Assembly: GCA_965212505.1 (NCBI GenBank)
Contig: OZ243123.1
Location: 4,092,001-4,156,000, forward strand
Source of the DNA: JAHEKO01 sp965212505
Lineage (GTDB): Bacteria > Acidobacteriota > Thermoanaerobaculia > Multivoradales > JAHEKO01
Direction of reading: 5' to 3'
Length of the DNA stretch: 64,000 bases
The notes under the pieces were generated by a model that did no database searches, was not told the origin of the DNA, and saw only the letters and a program-made list of their open reading frames with translations. The translations under genes were made by a program, and so were the position numbers. Shown one piece after another: positions 50,153 through 59,484 of the stretch. The stretch's first letter is position 1; each line of letters starts with the position of its first letter.

Positions 50153-51244
50153 ATGCAGGAGACAACCCGCCGCGACACCGGGCCGCTCGGATGGTGGGTG
50201 GTACTCGCCGGCTGGCTCGTGTGGGGAGCCATCAACTCGATTCGCCTCCACACCATTCTCGACATCGACTGGCCGACAGCGGTTTGGTACGGACTTCCCG
50301 ACGCGCTCATCTGGGCCGGACTGACGCCGGTTGTTGTCTGGCTCACACGCTACTTCGCCCAGACGGGCCGCTCCCTCGCGCGCAGCCTGCCGCTGCACGC
50401 TCTCACCGCCGCCCTCCTCGCGCTGATCCACTCGGTGCTCGACGCAAGTGTCGCCGCAGCCTTCAACCTCGCGGTCGGCGAACGGGCAATGTTCGGCGCG
50501 GTCTTTGCGACCGTCCTGCCGCACTCCTTCCACCTGAACGTGCTCTTCTACATCCTGGTCGCCGGCTTCGCCTACTACTTACTGCTGCTGCGTCGATTCG
50601 AGCGGCGCGAGCGCCATGCCGCCGAGCTTCGGGCCGAGCTGAGCCAGGCGCAACTGCTGCGATTGCAGAGTCAGATCCGCCCACACTTCCTGTTCAACGC
50701 ACTCCACACGATCTCCGCCCACATGCACACCGACCCAGAGAGAGGGCAGCGCATCCTCTCCCGCCTCGGCCAGCTGCTACGGATGAGCCTCAACACCGAA
50801 GACCGGCAGACGGTGCCGCTGCGCGAGGAGCTCGCCTTCCTGGAGGCTTACCTCGACGTCGAGCGTGCACGTTTCGGAGACCGGCTCGAGGTCGTGACCG
50901 AGATCGACGACTCGCTACTCGATGCGCAGGTGCCGGCGCTGCTGCTGCAACCCCTGGTCGAAAACGCCGTCCACCACGGCGTTTCGCTCAATGCCGACGG
51001 AGGCCGCGTGACGGTCGCCGCCGCGAAGGCCAACGGAGACCTCCGACTCACCGTCGCCGACAACGGCCCCGGTCTACGGGAATCGAGAGACGTCGAGGAC
51101 CATGGCGGGCTCGGGCTGGCCAACTCCCGAGCGCGGCTCCAGGCGCTGTTCGGCGACAACCAGGAACTGACCGTCGCCGAGCAGCGACCCCAGGGCGTCC
51201 TCGCGACGGTCCGACTCCCGTACCGTCCGGGAGGCGCCGGCTGA
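50153..51244 (+). CDS. LytS/AlgZ-type sensor histidine kinase
   Basis: A 363-residue sensor with four hydrophobic segments in residues 10-150 (WVVLAGWLVWGAINSIR, DALIWAGLTPVVVWLTRY, LHALTAALLALIHSVLDA, LNVLFYILVAGFAYYLLL), then a His_kinase domain with the phospho-acceptor in QIRPHFLFNALHTISAH and a C-terminal HATPase (LQPLVENAVHHGV, VADNGPGL, GLGLANSRARLQALFG). It phosphorylates the LytTR regulator encoded next. ATG 50153 is preferred; the frame extends 12 codons upstream to a TTG. The signal is unknown. Confidence 0.92.
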   Translation: MQETTRRDTGPLGWWVVLAGWLVWGAINSIRLHTILDIDWPTAVWYGLPDALIWAGLTPVVVWLTRYFAQTGRSLARSLPLHALTAALLALIHSVLDASVAAAFNLAVGERAMFGAVFATVLPHSFHLNVLFYILVAGFAYYLLLLRRFERRERHAAELRAELSQAQLLRLQSQIRPHFLFNALHTISAHMHTDPERGQRILSRLGQLLRMSLNTEDRQTVPLREELAFLEAYLDVERARFGDRLEVVTEIDDSLLDAQVPALLLQPLVENAVHHGVSLNADGGRVTVAAAKANGDLRLTVADNGPGLRESRDVEDHGGLGLANSRARLQALFGDNQELTVAEQRPQGVLATVRLPYRPGGAG

Positions 51245-52014
51245 CGACGCGGGAGCATCTGAGAGCACTGGTCGTCGACGACGAACCAGCGGCACGCGAG
51301 CTGCTGGCCAGAATGCTCGGCGAAGAGCCAGCCGTCGAGGTCGAGGGCGTCTGTAGCGATGGCGCCGAGGCGGTCGCCTGGCTCGAGAGCCACGAGGTCG
51401 ACGTGCTCTTCCTCGACGTGCGCATGCCTCGCCTCGACGGATTCCAGGTGATCGCGTCGACCGACCCCGAGCGCCTGCCGCCGGTGGTCTTTGTCACCGC
51501 CTACGACGAGTTTGCACTGCGCGCCTTCCGCGTGCAGGCGTGGGACTACCTTCTGAAGCCGTTCGACCGAGAGCGCCTTCGCGAGACGCTCGCACGAGTC
51601 CGGGTACGCCTCGCCGAGCGGCGCGCATCGGACGTCTCCGAACAACTCGCCGGCCTTCTCGAGGAGCTGGCGACCCGCCCCCTCGAACGCGTCACGGTGC
51701 GTAAAGGGCGCACCCGCAGAAGTCTCAAGGTGCAGAGCGTCGACTGGATCGAGGCCGAGTCGAACTACGCCCGCCTGCACGTCGGCGAGGAGAGCTATCT
51801 GACCCGCACGTCGCTCACGACCCTGGAGCAGAAGCTCGACTCTCGGCTGTTCGTCCGCATCCACCGTTCGGCAATCGTCAACGTCGATCAAATCGAGCGC
51901 CTCGAGGGGATCGGCCACGGCGATCTCGAGCTCGAGCTGTCCGGCGGCCACAGGCTCCAGGTCAGCCGTCGCTACCGCCAGCGGCTCGAGCGGATTCTCG
52001 AGCCGCTCGGCTGA
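51241..52014 (+). CDS. LytTR-family response regulator (probable CTG start)
   Basis: A 257-residue regulator. The receiver domain has VVDDEPAAREL, the phospho-acceptor Asp in LFLDVRMPRLDGF, the Thr in FVTAYDEFALRAF and the Lys in DYLLKPFDRERL. A LytTR DNA-binding domain follows (SVDWIEAESNYARLHVGEE, RIHRSAIVNVDQIERL). No ATG, GTG or TTG lies near the start of the receiver in this frame. CTG 51241 follows GGGAGG by 6 nt and overlaps the kinase stop as CTGA, so it is the likely start. The open frame back to 50191 is a shadow of the kinase. Confidence 0.9.
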   Translation: MTTREHLRALVVDDEPAARELLARMLGEEPAVEVEGVCSDGAEAVAWLESHEVDVLFLDVRMPRLDGFQVIASTDPERLPPVVFVTAYDEFALRAFRVQAWDYLLKPFDRERLRETLARVRVRLAERRASDVSEQLAGLLEELATRPLERVTVRKGRTRRSLKVQSVDWIEAESNYARLHVGEESYLTRTSLTTLEQKLDSRLFVRIHRSAIVNVDQIERLEGIGHGDLELELSGGHRLQVSRRYRQRLERILEPLG

Positions 52015-52020
52015 GTGACG

Positions 52021-53961
52021 CTAGCCCTCGCTCTCGAGAGCTGAGCGCGCCAGGGTGAAGTCGGGCGCCACCTCGAGTGCACGCCGGTAGGCGTCCTCCG
52101 CACGAAGCTCCCTCTCGCCCTCGACCCGGGCGAGCATCTCGCCGTACCAGAGCCAGAGGCGAGCGCGCCCCCAGTCGGGCTCCGCGCGGCGCGGATCGGG
52201 AGTTTCGGCTGCGATCGCATCGAGAGCCTCCCGCATCAAGTCGAGTCCACGCTCGGGGTCGCCGCCATGTTCTGGCGACCGGAAGAACAGACTCCGAGCT
52301 CGGAAGGCGATCGCCCTCGGGTTTCGAGGCGCCAGGTCGAGGGCGCGGTCGGCGTGTTCTCGGCCGAGCGGCCCGGCGATGGCGGCTCGCGCTGGATCGA
52401 GCCGGTAGTACATCGGGAAGATGCGACCCAGAATCGCGTGCGCCTCGGCGAAGTTGCGATCCAGCTCGGTCGCCCGAACCAGGTGCCGCTCGGCTCGCTG
52501 CGCCAGAGGCAGGCCTCCCTGGCCTGCGAGCAGCGCGCGATGGTATGCGCCGAAGCCGACGTAGTAGTGGGCCAGATGGGCGAGGGAGGACGCTTCGTCG
52601 GTCCAGCGCTCGAACGCCTGCTCGGCGGCGAGCAGGCCCACGTCGTCCGAACGGCGAGCCGCCGCGAAGAGAGCGGCCTTCGCATCGAGGAACTCTTGTG
52701 GCGCTTCGACCCGGGTCGGCGCAGCGGCCTCGAGTGGCCCAGCGCGGGGCTCGTCGAGTCGATCGAGGTCGATCGCCACGATTGTCTCGAGATTGCGAGC
52801 GTAGAGACGCCGACCGACGAGTGTCGGCGCGGTCCACGAGCGGCCGTCGAGGACCCTCACGTTTGCGAGCACCTCCACCCCCTCACGATCGAGAGCGAGC
52901 AGCGAGAGTCCTCCCTTGGCGTCGAGCAGCAGCACTCGTTCCCCGACGGCGAGCAGGTTGCCTCTGACGGCGGCGCGGCTCTGCCAGAGGATCTCGCCAC
53001 TCGCCAGGTCGAGCGCTTTCAAGATCGAATTGTGGAACGCATAAACGGTATCGCCGAGCCGAACGGCGTTGGTGTAGGAGACCTGGAGTCGCGACTCCTC
53101 CCAGAGTTCCTCGACCGCCGAGCCGTCGGCCGCGACCCGCAGGCCGATGCTGCCCAGGAAATACGCCGAGACGAAGAGCAGGTCGTCGTCACCAACCACC
53201 GGACTACTGAGAATCGTCCGATGCTCGTTGGCGTGCTCGTGGCGCCACCTGAACTCACCGGTGCGAGGATCCAGACCGACAACCTCTCCGGCGACACCGG
53301 CCACCAGGGTCTCGCTCCCGGCCGGCCCGAAGAGCACGGGCGAGGCGTAGCTCGCGTCGAAGGAGTCGTTGACCCAGCGCGGCTCGCCGCTCTCGAGATC
53401 AAACGCGCGCGCGCCGCCGGCGATGACAATTACCGAGTCCTGGTGCCGAATCGGACTCGTCGAGAGGCCAAAAAAGGGGATCTCGACCCCCTCGGGCACA
53501 ACCTGTCGACGCCAGAGGCGCTCGCCGGTGCGGGCGTCCATGCAACTCAGAACGCCGGTGAAGCCGAGGGTGTAGACCCGATCGCCGACCAACAGCGGCG
53601 TTCCGTTTGGCCCCTCGCCCCAGGTCGTGTCCAGATGGACATCGGCAGCGCTCGGAATCGGCGCGGGGTACTCGTCTCGCCAGACGGTTCGCCCGCTCTG
53701 CGCGTCGAGCGCCACAACCACCTCCGAGGTGCCCTCGCGAGTCATGGTCACGAGTCGTTCGCCGGCTACGACGATGCCGGAGTAGCCAGGACCCAGCTCA
53801 CGCTCCCACACGATCCCCGGCCCGGCCCACGTCGAGGGCAGCTCGAGGGCAGCCGCCCGGAAGTCCCGCCCCGGGCCGCCGTACTGGTTCCACTCCGCGC
53901 TCAGGCTCGTCGCCAGCCCGAACGAAATCACGATCGCCATCACACCATTTCGAATTCGCAT
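52021..53961 (-). CDS. Exported PQQ-like beta-propeller protein with TPR tail
   Basis: A 646-residue protein, ATG 53961 after AGGAGG, with a signal peptide (GVMAIVISFGLATSLSAE). Residues 22-410 hold PQQ-type blades (VVVALDAQSGRTVWRDEYP, LSCMDARTGERLWRRQV, VVGLDPRTGEFRWRHEH, LKALDLASGEILWQSRA), similar to outer-membrane-protein-assembly or quinoprotein propellers but without visible dehydrogenase residues. The last 230 residues form TPR-like helices (AERHLVRATELDRNFAEAHA, ADRALDLAPRNPRAIAFRA, AYRRALEVAPDFTLARSAL). Probably a periplasmic scaffold. Convergent with the LytTR gene. Confidence 0.86.
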   Translation of the reverse strand: MRIRNGVMAIVISFGLATSLSAEWNQYGGPGRDFRAAALELPSTWAGPGIVWERELGPGYSGIVVAGERLVTMTREGTSEVVVALDAQSGRTVWRDEYPAPIPSAADVHLDTTWGEGPNGTPLLVGDRVYTLGFTGVLSCMDARTGERLWRRQVVPEGVEIPFFGLSTSPIRHQDSVIVIAGGARAFDLESGEPRWVNDSFDASYASPVLFGPAGSETLVAGVAGEVVGLDPRTGEFRWRHEHANEHRTILSSPVVGDDDLLFVSAYFLGSIGLRVAADGSAVEELWEESRLQVSYTNAVRLGDTVYAFHNSILKALDLASGEILWQSRAAVRGNLLAVGERVLLLDAKGGLSLLALDREGVEVLANVRVLDGRSWTAPTLVGRRLYARNLETIVAIDLDRLDEPRAGPLEAAAPTRVEAPQEFLDAKAALFAAARRSDDVGLLAAEQAFERWTDEASSLAHLAHYYVGFGAYHRALLAGQGGLPLAQRAERHLVRATELDRNFAEAHAILGRIFPMYYRLDPARAAIAGPLGREHADRALDLAPRNPRAIAFRARSLFFRSPEHGGDPERGLDLMREALDAIAAETPDPRRAEPDWGRARLWLWYGEMLARVEGERELRAEDAYRRALEVAPDFTLARSALESEG

Positions 53962-54092
53962 CGCAGTCCTCCTGGTCTCGATGCGAACCTACGCGCGATC
54001 CCGAGCGCGGTTCCGTGTACTGACGCGGACGGGCCATAGCCGCCGCCACCGGGATCGACCCGGTAGCGACAACCAGCCTCCGTGGGGCGGCT

Positions 54093-54935
54093 TCAGCCGC
54101 CGAACGATGCGGTCAGGAAGCGCTCGAGCTCAGCCCAGCTCTGTTCGTCCGCCTCGCGCTGGTAGGCGAGCGGCATCTCGAACTGCTCGCCGATCGCGGT
54201 AGCGCCGGGGTTCGTGAACGAGTGCACCGCACCGGGGTAGTCGATGAACTGCCAGTCCGCCTCGACGGCATCCATCTCCGTCTTGAAGGCCTCGACCGAC
54301 TCGACCGAAACGAACGGATCGTCGGCGCCGTTGAGCACCAAGACGCGAGCGGAAATGCCGCCCGCCTCGACCTCGGCACGGGCCACGAGGTCTCCGTGGA
54401 AGCTCGCCACCCCGGCGAGGTCCTGCCCGATACGCGCCATGTGGAGCACCATCGCCCCCCCGAAGCAATAGCCGATCGCCGCCGCCCGACCGTCGGTGGT
54501 CGCATGCTCATCGAGCAACGCTCGCGCCGCGGAGAAGCGGGCGACGCCGGCGTCGAGGTTCTCGGCCACCTCGGTCATGAACTTCATCGCGTCTTCGGGA
54601 TGCTCGGCAAACTTGCCGTCGCCGTACATGTCGACCGCCAGCGCGGTATAGCCCATCTCGGCGAGCATGCGAGCCCGAGTCCGCGCGTATTCGTTGTGTC
54701 CCCACCATTCGTGCACTACCAAGACTCCGGGGCGTGGTCCCTCGGCCGCAGCGTCGTAGGCCAGATAGCCGTTCAACTGAACGCCGTCGACCTCGTAGGC
54801 GACCTCTTCGCCACGAACGTCGGGCTCTGTGGCGGCGGCTGGTGGAGGATCGGCGGCTGGAGCCACCTCGGGCTCGGGTGCGGCGCAGGCGCCGAGAATC
54901 AAGGCTCCCAACAGGTACGGCTGCAGACTCTTCAT
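54093..54935 (-). CDS. Dienelactone hydrolase family lipoprotein
   Basis: A 280-residue alpha/beta hydrolase. ATG 54935 starts a lipoprotein signal (YLLGALILGAC) and a Pro/Ala-rich linker. The dienelactone hydrolase fold shows VHEWWGHNEYARTRARMLAE, the nucleophile elbow IGYCFGGAMV with a cysteine, Asp in NGADDPFVSVE and His in PGAVHSFTNP, giving the Cys-Asp-His triad of the family. It would hydrolyse ester or lactone bonds at the membrane or in the periplasm. The upstream extension of the frame to 55253 is antisense to the next gene. Confidence 0.9.
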   Translation of the reverse strand: MKSLQPYLLGALILGACAAPEPEVAPAADPPPAAATEPDVRGEEVAYEVDGVQLNGYLAYDAAAEGPRPGVLVVHEWWGHNEYARTRARMLAEMGYTALAVDMYGDGKFAEHPEDAMKFMTEVAENLDAGVARFSAARALLDEHATTDGRAAAIGYCFGGAMVLHMARIGQDLAGVASFHGDLVARAEVEAGGISARVLVLNGADDPFVSVESVEAFKTEMDAVEADWQFIDYPGAVHSFTNPGATAIGEQFEMPLAYQREADEQSWAELERFLTASFGG

Positions 54936-55035
54936 TCGTCTTCCCCCGATATCGTTGAGGAGCGAATCTATCAAGCCCCAGTGCCTGGCCCCAGAGGCCG
55001 CGCCGGAGGCATGGAACCTGCAACTTCCATTCGCC

Positions 55036-55521
55036 ATGCAAAGCCGTTGGCCGTACGTCCTCGTCGTCTCTTGCCTTCTCGGGGGCACAGGCGCCGCGGC
55101 GCTGAGCGCTACCGTCAAGCCCGCCTCCGAGATCACCTTCAGGTCCGTATGCATCGACTCCGGAGTCAAGAAGCATCCGAAGAAGGCGGAACTCTCGGTG
55201 ACCGTGCCCGACGATCGCTTCGCCTCGGACTCGGGCGGCTTGGTCGGACTCATCTACCGCCCGGAGCCGTCCAACTCGGGGCGCCGCGGAAAGATCACCG
55301 CGAAGTTCAACGTGACCGACTCGGACGGGCTCTCGTCCAACCTCGGCAAGGAGACCGCCCGCCAGGGGAGCGCCGACGCGCCGGTACAGCTCCTGAGTCG
55401 AGCCGCAACCCCCCTTCGAGAGGGCGACGAGGTCGAGATCAGCCTGACGTTCAAGAAGTTCGACGCCTTGCGGGGAAGAGAGTGCTTCACCCTGCTGGGC
55501 CTGGTCACCCCGGCGGAGTAG
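55036..55521 (+). CDS. Secreted paralogue of the adjacent M23 peptidase N-domain
   Basis: A 161-residue protein from ATG 55036 with a signal peptide (PYVLVVSCLLGGTGAAAL). Its mature part parallels the N-terminal 150 residues of the next protein: both have a CxDS start, a KHPKK motif, a GRxGKxTA block and the ending LTFKKFDALRGRECFTLLGL versus LKFKKFGKLAAGECFLSGGL. The two cysteines are in the same places and may pair. It has no peptidase domain. Four bases separate its stop from the next ATG. Function unknown; it may bind the same ligand as its neighbour. Confidence 0.78.
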   Translation: MQSRWPYVLVVSCLLGGTGAAALSATVKPASEITFRSVCIDSGVKKHPKKAELSVTVPDDRFASDSGGLVGLIYRPEPSNSGRRGKITAKFNVTDSDGLSSNLGKETARQGSADAPVQLLSRAATPLREGDEVEISLTFKKFDALRGRECFTLLGLVTPAE

Positions 55522-55524
55522 ACG

Positions 55525-56511
55525 ATGCGCAACTCTCTGATCCTGACGACCGCTCTCCTCTTCGGCCAACTCGCATCAGCGTCAGCACAAACCACCAGTT
55601 TCGAAGGCTCACTGCGGGAGCTCTGCTCCGATTCCGACGGCTCGAAGCACCCGAAGAAGTTGGTCGTCGACCAGCTCGTTGCAAACGACGCCTTCGCCGA
55701 CCAGGAGTCGGTTCGTCTCCTCCTCGCCTACGAGCCGGGAGTGCCCGACCCTGCCGGTCGCGGCAAGCTGACGGCAACCCTCACCCTCGAGCGAGTCGAC
55801 GGAACGATCCGCAAGCTCGGAAAGATGTCGGCCGTCCAGAATCGAGTCTCTGGGGCGATCCAGGCCCAGAGCATCTTGGACGAACCGCTCGACGCAGGCG
55901 ACAGCCTTCGCTGGAACCTCAAGTTCAAGAAGTTCGGCAAGCTCGCGGCGGGAGAGTGCTTCCTCTCCGGCGGTCTGGCCAATCTCCCACCGGAGAGCTG
56001 CGGCCCGTTCCCCGACTCGGCGACCTCTGAGTACGTGCTTCCCTATCGAACCGGTCAGACGTCTGTCATCAGTCAGCCGAGCTGCGGCTCCGGCTCCCAT
56101 CAGGGGGTCGCCAAACACTCCGTCGACTTCGCGCTGCCGGTCGGCACGGAGGTCGTGGCCTCCCGAGCAGGCACGGTGTTCTCGGTCGAGGACAGCCGGC
56201 CGGAGGAGACCGGCCGCGTCGAGGACGACAACATTCTGGTACTGGAGCACGACGACGGGACGTTCACCCGCTACGTCCACATCGCTCAGAACGGGGCGCT
56301 GGTGAGCGTCGGTGAAGCCGTCGAACAGGGACAGCCCGTGGCGCTCTCTGGGAACGCCGGATCGACGAGCGGCCTCCCTCACCTGCACTTCGAGGCGCTG
56401 ACCTGTCCCAACCGAAACGACTGCGGCACGCTACCCGTGAGTTTCCGCAACACGCGGAAGCACCCACAGGGCCTCGAGCTGGGCCAAGCGTATGTCGCCA
56501 ACAGCGACTAG
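55525..56511 (+). CDS. Secreted M23 (LytM) family metallopeptidase
   Basis: A 328-residue exported protein with a signal peptide cleaved near SASAQ. Residues 25-155 match the preceding paralogue. Residues 175-315 form a LytM/M23 domain: zinc ligands in KHSVDFALPVGTEV (H and D), the GTVFSVED and NILVLEHDDGTFTRYVHI strands and the catalytic-ligand motif LPHLHFEAL. Such enzymes cut peptide cross-links in peptidoglycan or other glycine-rich peptides. Two cysteines near 290-296 (TCPNRNDCG) may pair. Ends overlap with the convergent GGT-like gene by four bases. Confidence 0.9.
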   Translation: MRNSLILTTALLFGQLASASAQTTSFEGSLRELCSDSDGSKHPKKLVVDQLVANDAFADQESVRLLLAYEPGVPDPAGRGKLTATLTLERVDGTIRKLGKMSAVQNRVSGAIQAQSILDEPLDAGDSLRWNLKFKKFGKLAAGECFLSGGLANLPPESCGPFPDSATSEYVLPYRTGQTSVISQPSCGSGSHQGVAKHSVDFALPVGTEVVASRAGTVFSVEDSRPEETGRVEDDNILVLEHDDGTFTRYVHIAQNGALVSVGEAVEQGQPVALSGNAGSTSGLPHLHFEALTCPNRNDCGTLPVSFRNTRKHPQGLELGQAYVANSD

Positions 56512-58208
56512 ACGCCAATGGCCATCGCGTTGCGGCGGGGATCGCCGCACGCCCGGTAGCCGGCTTCGGTGACGTGAATGCCCTCGAACGAGCCGTGGTG
56601 CCAGTTCCACGGATTCACCACGTGCCACTGAATGCCGCGCTGGGCCGCGCCGCCTCGAACCGACTCGTCGATGTCCACTTCGATCATGAGACTCCCGGGC
56701 CGCTCGTAGGAGTTCCCGCCGAATCGAGGCCGGTGGACCGCCTCTTCGATCGGCAGGCCGAAGTCGAGGAGGTTGACAGTGTTCTGGAGGATGTTGGCCA
56801 GTAGCCCAACACTCGGAGAGCCCGAAGCGAGCACCGGCCTGCCGTCGCGGAAGACGATGTTGGGGCAGACGTAGGCGGAGATCCGATCGCCCGGGTCGGG
56901 CATCACGCGCAAGAAGTGCGCGCCGGCGGCGCACACACTCACACCACCGGCGAACAGGCCGTTGGTCCACGGCAGCGACATACACGAGTGCAGGACGGTC
57001 GCAATGTTGCCGTCGGCGTCGGCAACGGTCACGTGGTTGCTCCCCGGCGGCGGTACCGGACTCTCGTCGTCGAGTTCACCATCCATCTGCAGCAGGTCGT
57101 AGCGAATGCGCGCGTACTCCTTCGACAGGAGCGTCTCGAGCGGCAGGTAGTGACTCTTCGGATCGCGCTGTCTGGAGCCCTCGCTGTAGACCGTATTGAC
57201 GATGCGAGCCATCTGGTAGAGCGCTTCCGGCGAGTCGGTCGGCGGCCCGAGCCTCTGGAGGTCCAAGAGCTCGACCATGTTGAGGATTTCGATCATGTGG
57301 GAGCCGCCGTGGTCGGGCGGCGGCGCTCCCGCCACGTCGTAGCCACGGTAGGTACCCCAAGCCGGCTCCTGCCAACGTGCCTCGTAGGCCGCCATGTCCT
57401 CGAGCGTCAGCACGCCACCCGCGTTCTCCACCACCTCCACCAGCTCTTCGGCGAAGCCGCCGCGGTAGAAGTAGTCGTTGCCCTCGGCCAGAAGTGCCTC
57501 GAGCGTGTCGGCCGCGCGAGCCTGGACGAGCTTGTCGCCCGGCCGCGGGAGGGCGTTGTCCGGCATGTAGATCTCACGCCCCTGCTCGGTCAGGCCGATG
57601 GTCTGACACATCACGAAGATCTCGCCCCAGAGGAACGGATGGGTTTCGAACCCGTGGCGGGCGTAGTCGATCGCTGGGCGCAGGACCCGTTCCCGAGACG
57701 CCTTGCCGTGGCGCGCGTGCGCGGCCTCGAAGCCGCCCCAGAAGCCGGGCACCGCGACACCCCGCCCTCCGAGCAGGTCGCCCGGAGAGAACCCCGGTAG
57801 GGCGGCCGCCGGGGCGTTGACGCTGCCGTTCACGTAGGTGGTCTCGCCGGTGGCGGCATCGAAGTAGAGCATCGAGAGGACACCGGTGATGGTGGTCATG
57901 TGCGGCTCGAGTACCGTCTGCGCAACGCTCGCCGTGAGCGCCGCATCGCAGGCGTTGCCGCCGTCTCGAAGTACGTTGACGGCCTCCTGGGTCGCCAACG
58001 GATGCGAGCAGATCGCCATGCCCTCGCGGCTCTGGGCAACACCCTTGCGGCCGAAATGAGCAGCGTGAATAAGCTCTCGGCGCCGGTCGGCCCCGGTGTT
58101 CGTGGCGGCCCATGCCGACGGAGACATCGCTCGTCCCCCGAGGCCGAGTGCGGCCGCACCGACCAGGGACTGCTTCAAAAAGTCTCGCCGCTCCGGGGAC
58201 AACTTCAT
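56508..58208 (-). CDS. Gamma-glutamyltransferase-like protein with altered active site
   Basis: A 566-residue Ntn-hydrolase-family homologue with a Tat-like signal (ERRDFLKQSLVGAAALGLGG). The large-subunit parts are typical (SHPLATQEAVNVLRDGGNAC, DAALTASVAQTVLEPH, AVPGFWGGFEAAHARHG). At the processing site the usual TTHxSVVDxDGN reads SNHVTVADADGN, so the nucleophilic Thr is Ser. The GSPGG motif reads GSPSV, and the substrate-binding N/D region after FAGG is not conserved. It may be a GGT-like amidase, or be catalytically inactive. Exported to the periplasm. Activity on glutathione should not be assumed. Confidence 0.85.
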   Translation of the reverse strand: MKLSPERRDFLKQSLVGAAALGLGGRAMSPSAWAATNTGADRRRELIHAAHFGRKGVAQSREGMAICSHPLATQEAVNVLRDGGNACDAALTASVAQTVLEPHMTTITGVLSMLYFDAATGETTYVNGSVNAPAAALPGFSPGDLLGGRGVAVPGFWGGFEAAHARHGKASRERVLRPAIDYARHGFETHPFLWGEIFVMCQTIGLTEQGREIYMPDNALPRPGDKLVQARAADTLEALLAEGNDYFYRGGFAEELVEVVENAGGVLTLEDMAAYEARWQEPAWGTYRGYDVAGAPPPDHGGSHMIEILNMVELLDLQRLGPPTDSPEALYQMARIVNTVYSEGSRQRDPKSHYLPLETLLSKEYARIRYDLLQMDGELDDESPVPPPGSNHVTVADADGNIATVLHSCMSLPWTNGLFAGGVSVCAAGAHFLRVMPDPGDRISAYVCPNIVFRDGRPVLASGSPSVGLLANILQNTVNLLDFGLPIEEAVHRPRFGGNSYERPGSLMIEVDIDESVRGGAAQRGIQWHVVNPWNWHHGSFEGIHVTEAGYRACGDPRRNAMAIGV

Positions 58209-58348
58209 GGCTCACTCCTCCCGTTCGCGAGTCGGCACTTCACCCCATTCGGGCGCCACTCGCCACACCTTCGACAGAATTCAGATGAGCGAGCAGTCTA
58301 CCCCGCGGCCCCGAGAGCCACGTCGTCCGGCGCGTCCGAGCGATCGCT

Positions 58349-59380
58349 CTAGGCGATGCGACTGAGCAGGCAGTGCTCGAGCATCGAGCCCGAACGGAGG
58401 AGCTCGGTCGCCAACTCAGAGGTGTCGCCGAGCGGCTCACAGGCGGGCAGGTTGTCGCCGTAGAAGACCATCATCACGCGACCACCCGCGAACAGTGGGC
58501 CTGCGAAGACCTCACTCGGCCACTCTCCACCCAGCGCTTCGACGAGCGAACGATTGCCCACAGTCTGTTCGAGACTGCCCTGGTGGTGAACGCGCGTCGC
58601 GCCAACTCGACGCAGTACCGAGTCCGCGCGAAGGGTCAACCGCACGTCGCGGATGAGCGCCTCTTCCGGGCCTTCACCTCCGAAGACACCGAACTGGCTC
58701 ACACCGATCAGGTCGGCCGGGCCTACCTGGAAGAGCACGGCCCGAGAGACCACGCCCTGAGCCTGCTCAAGAATCTTGTGGGCGATCTCGCCGGTCACCA
58801 GCGGCGCCGGGAAGTCGCGCACGACCTCGGGCAGGGAAGGCACTTCGACGGTTGGCGGCGGCACGGCGTGCAGCTCCTTGGAGGCCTGGTCGGCGATGCC
58901 GAGCAGCACCTGGTCGGCCGCGAGTCCGTGTTCGAGCGGTAGCCGGCCGGTGTCGAGCTCGACCTCTCCGTGGTCGGGGAATCGCACCTCGTCGAACTCG
59001 AACGATCCAGAGCGCCAGCGCAGAAACTCCGAGATGACCTGGCCGGTCTGCTCGGCGACCGCCGCCTCCAGCCTCTCCTGGTCGAGCAGATCCTCATCGA
59101 CCAGAATCGCCCCCAGGCGACGCTCCTCGTCGCTCTCCTGCTGCATCGCGAGACCGCGTTCGAGCTGCTCGCGCGTCAGCCAACCTCGGCTCAAGAGAAT
59201 GCTGCCGAGGCTCTCGCGCACCGACGTCGAGACGGCGCAGATGATCTTGCCGTTGCGAAGAAGTACGAGGCCCTGGCTGTCGTCTCCCTCGAGACGCAGA
59301 CGGCCGTTCTTGGCCGTGATCGCCAGCATCTGCAACAGATGGGCGAAATCGAAGCCCTGAAATTTTCCGCGTAGCTCCAT
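58349..59380 (-). CDS. DUF4388 (PatA-like N-domain) signalling protein
   Basis: A 343-residue cytoplasmic protein from ATG 59380. The N-terminal 150 residues are DUF4388, with LRGKFQGFDFAHLLQMLA, KNGRLRLEG, LLRNGKIICAVS and later WRSGSFEFDEVRFPD, linked in this phylum to gliding, chemosensory or second-messenger pathways. The C-terminal half (about 185-343) resembles a GAF-like or roadblock-like domain (APLVTGEIAHKILEQAQG, GRVMMVFYGDNLPACEPLG) of uncertain family. It has no enzymatic motif. On the same strand as, and about 100 bp beyond, the cyclic-nucleotide-binding gene. Confidence 0.82.
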   Translation of the reverse strand: MELRGKFQGFDFAHLLQMLAITAKNGRLRLEGDDSQGLVLLRNGKIICAVSTSVRESLGSILLSRGWLTREQLERGLAMQQESDEERRLGAILVDEDLLDQERLEAAVAEQTGQVISEFLRWRSGSFEFDEVRFPDHGEVELDTGRLPLEHGLAADQVLLGIADQASKELHAVPPPTVEVPSLPEVVRDFPAPLVTGEIAHKILEQAQGVVSRAVLFQVGPADLIGVSQFGVFGGEGPEEALIRDVRLTLRADSVLRRVGATRVHHQGSLEQTVGNRSLVEALGGEWPSEVFAGPLFAGGRVMMVFYGDNLPACEPLGDTSELATELLRSGSMLEHCLLSRIA

Positions 59381-59484
59381 CGGTCGTCTCCCCGCCCCCA
59401 AGTAGACCCGAGGCGAGGGAAGACGACTATGAAATCGGCCACGAGGCGGGCCATGGCCATCCGTCGATGCGCGGTGCGGAGCGA

